From NCBI RefSeq assembly GCF_001277255.1, contig NZ_CP012264.1, positions 4,278,001-4,342,000 of the forward strand: a DNA stretch of 64,000 nt, written 5' to 3'. The notes under the pieces are model-generated. The model did not search any database. It saw only the letters and a list, made by a program, of their open reading frames with translations, and had not been told where the DNA came from. The DNA is from Cronobacter condimenti 1330 (GTDB taxonomy: Bacteria; Pseudomonadota; Gammaproteobacteria; Enterobacterales; Enterobacteriaceae). Shown here one piece after another: positions 62,457 to 64,000 of the stretch. Both the position numbers and the translations under genes were made by a program. Numbering within the stretch: the first letter of the stretch is position 1; each line of letters starts with the position of its first letter.

Positions 62457-64000
62457 TTAAATCTCAACCTGTGTGCCCAGCTCAATGACGCGGTTAGGTG
62501 GGATCTCAAACTGATCCGGCGCCCGGAGCGCGTTGCGCTGCAACAACAGGAATAGCTTGCCGCGCAGGCGTAAATACCAGGGCCGTTTATCGCCGATGAT
62601 GAGCGACTCATGGGACATAAAGAAAGAGGTTTCCATCATCCGACAACTTAAGCCTTCAAGCCCGCAGCGGTGAAACACTTCTTCGACGTTTGGCGTTTCG
62701 CGCCAGCCGTAGCTTGCCACTACGCGCCAGAATGTCGGCGAAAGCTGTTCGAGCTGAACGCGTTTTACGTTATGGACGTAAGGCGCATCTTCGGTACGCA
62801 GCGTCAGCAGAATAACGCGCTCATGGAGCACCTTGTTGTGTTTGAGGTTATGCAGCAACGCAAACGGAATAACGTTTAGCGCGCGGGACATATATACCGC
62901 TGTGCCCGGCACACGTACCGGCGGTGATTTCTCAAGAGAAGTAATCATCGCATCCAGCGAATTGCCATGCTCGTGCATCCGGCGCAAAAGACGGAAACGC
63001 TCGCTTTTCCAGGTGGTCATGATAATGAACATCACCAGGCCCAGGCTCAACGGCAGCCAGCCGCCGGAGAAGAGTTTCTCCAGGTTCGCCGAGAACAACG
63101 GCACATCGACGCACAGAAACGCCACGACCATCAGGCCCACCAGAATGCGATTCCAGTGCCAGTTTTTACGCGCCGCAGTGCTGAAGAGAATCGAGGTCAA
63201 CACCATCGTCCCCGTCACCGCGATGCCGTAAGCTGCTGCGAGATTACTGGAATGCTCAAAGCTCACGATGACAATCACCACCGCGAAATAGAGCATCCAG
63301 TTCACCACCGGAATGTAGATCTGGCCCGACTCCATTTCAGAGGTATGAATGATGCGCATCGGCGAGAGATACCCCAGACGAACGGCCTGACGCGTCAGGG
63401 AGAAAACGCCCGAAATCACTGCCTGCGAGGCGATGACCGTCGCGAGCGTCGCCAGGATCAGCATGGGAATCAACGCCCAGTCCGGTGCCAGCAGGAAGAA
63501 CGGGTTTTTAATCGCCTCCGGCGTTTTCAGCAGCAGCGCGCCCTGCCCGAAATAATTCAGCACCAGCGACGGCAGCACCACGGAGAACCACGCCAGACGA
63601 ATCGGCAACTTCCCGAAGTGCCCCATATCGGCATACAGCGCTTCAACACCCGTAATCGAGAGCACAACAGCCCCAAGCGCGGCAAACGAGATGGCTTTAT
63701 ATTCAAGGAAGAAATGTACCGCCCAAACCGGGTTCAGCGCCTGTAGCACTTCCGGGTTGTTCATAATGCCGCGCGCGCCCAGTACCGCCAGAATCAAAAA
63801 CCAGACCAACATAATCGGCGCGAAGAGCTTCCCTACCATGCCGGTGCCGTGTTTCTGAATAACAAACAGCAGCGTCAGGACGATAATCGATAGCGGAACA
63901 ATATACGGATCCAGCGAAGGTGCGGCGATTTCAAGCCCCTCTATCGCCGACATCACCGAAATCGCCGGGGTAATGACGACTTCGCCATAAAAGAAGCTAC
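62457..64000 (-). CDS. kup: Low-affinity K+:H+ symporter Kup, C-terminal part
   Basis: The 3' portion of the gene; the frame continues past the window edge, so the N-terminal part (about 110 residues of a roughly 622-residue protein) is missing. It is an inner-membrane K+ importer of the KUP/HAK family. Visible features: GEVVITPAISVMSAIEGLE (conserved), several membrane segments (SLIIVLTLLFVIQK-like, FAALGAVVLSITGVEALYADMGHF), FALTRQ-type loop SLTRQAVRLG, and a C-terminal cytoplasmic domain ending PNRVIELGTQVEI. No frameshift in the visible part. Confidence 0.96.
   Translation of the reverse strand, partial: SFFYGEVVITPAISVMSAIEGLEIAAPSLDPYIVPLSIIVLTLLFVIQKHGTGMVGKLFAPIMLVWFLILAVLGARGIMNNPEVLQALNPVWAVHFFLEYKAISFAALGAVVLSITGVEALYADMGHFGKLPIRLAWFSVVLPSLVLNYFGQGALLLKTPEAIKNPFFLLAPDWALIPMLILATLATVIASQAVISGVFSLTRQAVRLGYLSPMRIIHTSEMESGQIYIPVVNWMLYFAVVIVIVSFEHSSNLAAAYGIAVTGTMVLTSILFSTAARKNWHWNRILVGLMVVAFLCVDVPLFSANLEKLFSGGWLPLSLGLVMFIIMTTWKSERFRLLRRMHEHGNSLDAMITSLEKSPPVRVPGTAVYMSRALNVIPFALLHNLKHNKVLHERVILLTLRTEDAPYVHNVKRVQLEQLSPTFWRVVASYGWRETPNVEEVFHRCGLEGLSCRMMETSFFMSHESLIIGDKRPWYLRLRGKLFLLLQRNALRAPDQFEIPPNRVIELGTQVEI

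Overview
The window is enterobacterial chromosome. Gene content, protein lengths and local order closely match Escherichia coli (spoT-trmH-recG, xanP-yicH, the yih sulfoquinovose block, glnALG, polA/spf/engB/csrC, an rrn operon, rbsDACBKR-kup), but the DNA is richer in G+C and several blocks are joined differently. A Cronobacter/Enterobacter-type member of the Enterobacteriaceae is my best guess. I cannot place the species without a 16S search.

Layout. 1-3422: end of spoT, then trmH and recG. 3423-13811: an AT-rich accessory island sitting where E. coli has gltS. It is a chaperone-usher fimbrial cluster with one chaperone, one usher, one two-domain tip adhesin and nine pilin-like subunits, all on the plus strand. 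14004-17210: xanP and yicH. 17376-20258: the tightly overlapping minus-strand operon yihX-yihY-dtd-fabY. 20367-31102: the sulfoglycolysis (sulfoquinovose) regulon. yihV-yihW run left, and yihU-yihT-yihS-yihQ-yihP-yihO-ompL run right from a shared divergent promoter region. yihR is missing. 31184-37694: bipA, then the nitrogen control operon glnA-glnL-glnG with its NtrC sites and sigma-54 promoter, and the tiny gene yshB. 37721-41193: hemN, yihI, the sRNA CsrC, engB and the sRNA Spot 42. 41341-48624: polA, yihG, dsbA, srkA, yihD, mobA and mobB. 48840-54203: a complete minus-strand rRNA operon (16S, tRNA-Glu, 23S, 5S) with P1/P2 promoters, boxA signals and a terminator. 54355-62400: yieP, hsrA, and the ribose operon rbsDACBK with rbsR. 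62457-64000: the 3' part of kup, cut by the window edge.

How the genes work together. The sulfoquinovose block encodes a full route: outer-membrane porin (OmpL), inner-membrane transporters (YihO, YihP), glycoside cleavage (YihQ), isomerisation (YihS), phosphorylation (YihV), aldol cleavage (YihT) and reduction of sulfolactaldehyde (YihU), with repressor YihW. Only the mutarotase YihR is lacking. The glnALG operon carries its own sensor, activator and enhancer sites. rbs pairs an ABC importer with its kinase, pyranase and repressor, and two RbsR-type palindromes precede rbsD.

Most notable points: the nine-pilin fimbrial operon, in which each subunit has a different donor-strand extension; an rRNA operon whose upstream flank is that of E. 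coli rrnC and whose downstream flank is that of E. coli rrnA; the novel yicH|fabY junction; and the loss of yihR, gltS, yihLMN and yihF relative to E. coli. No IS element, prophage or CRISPR array was seen.
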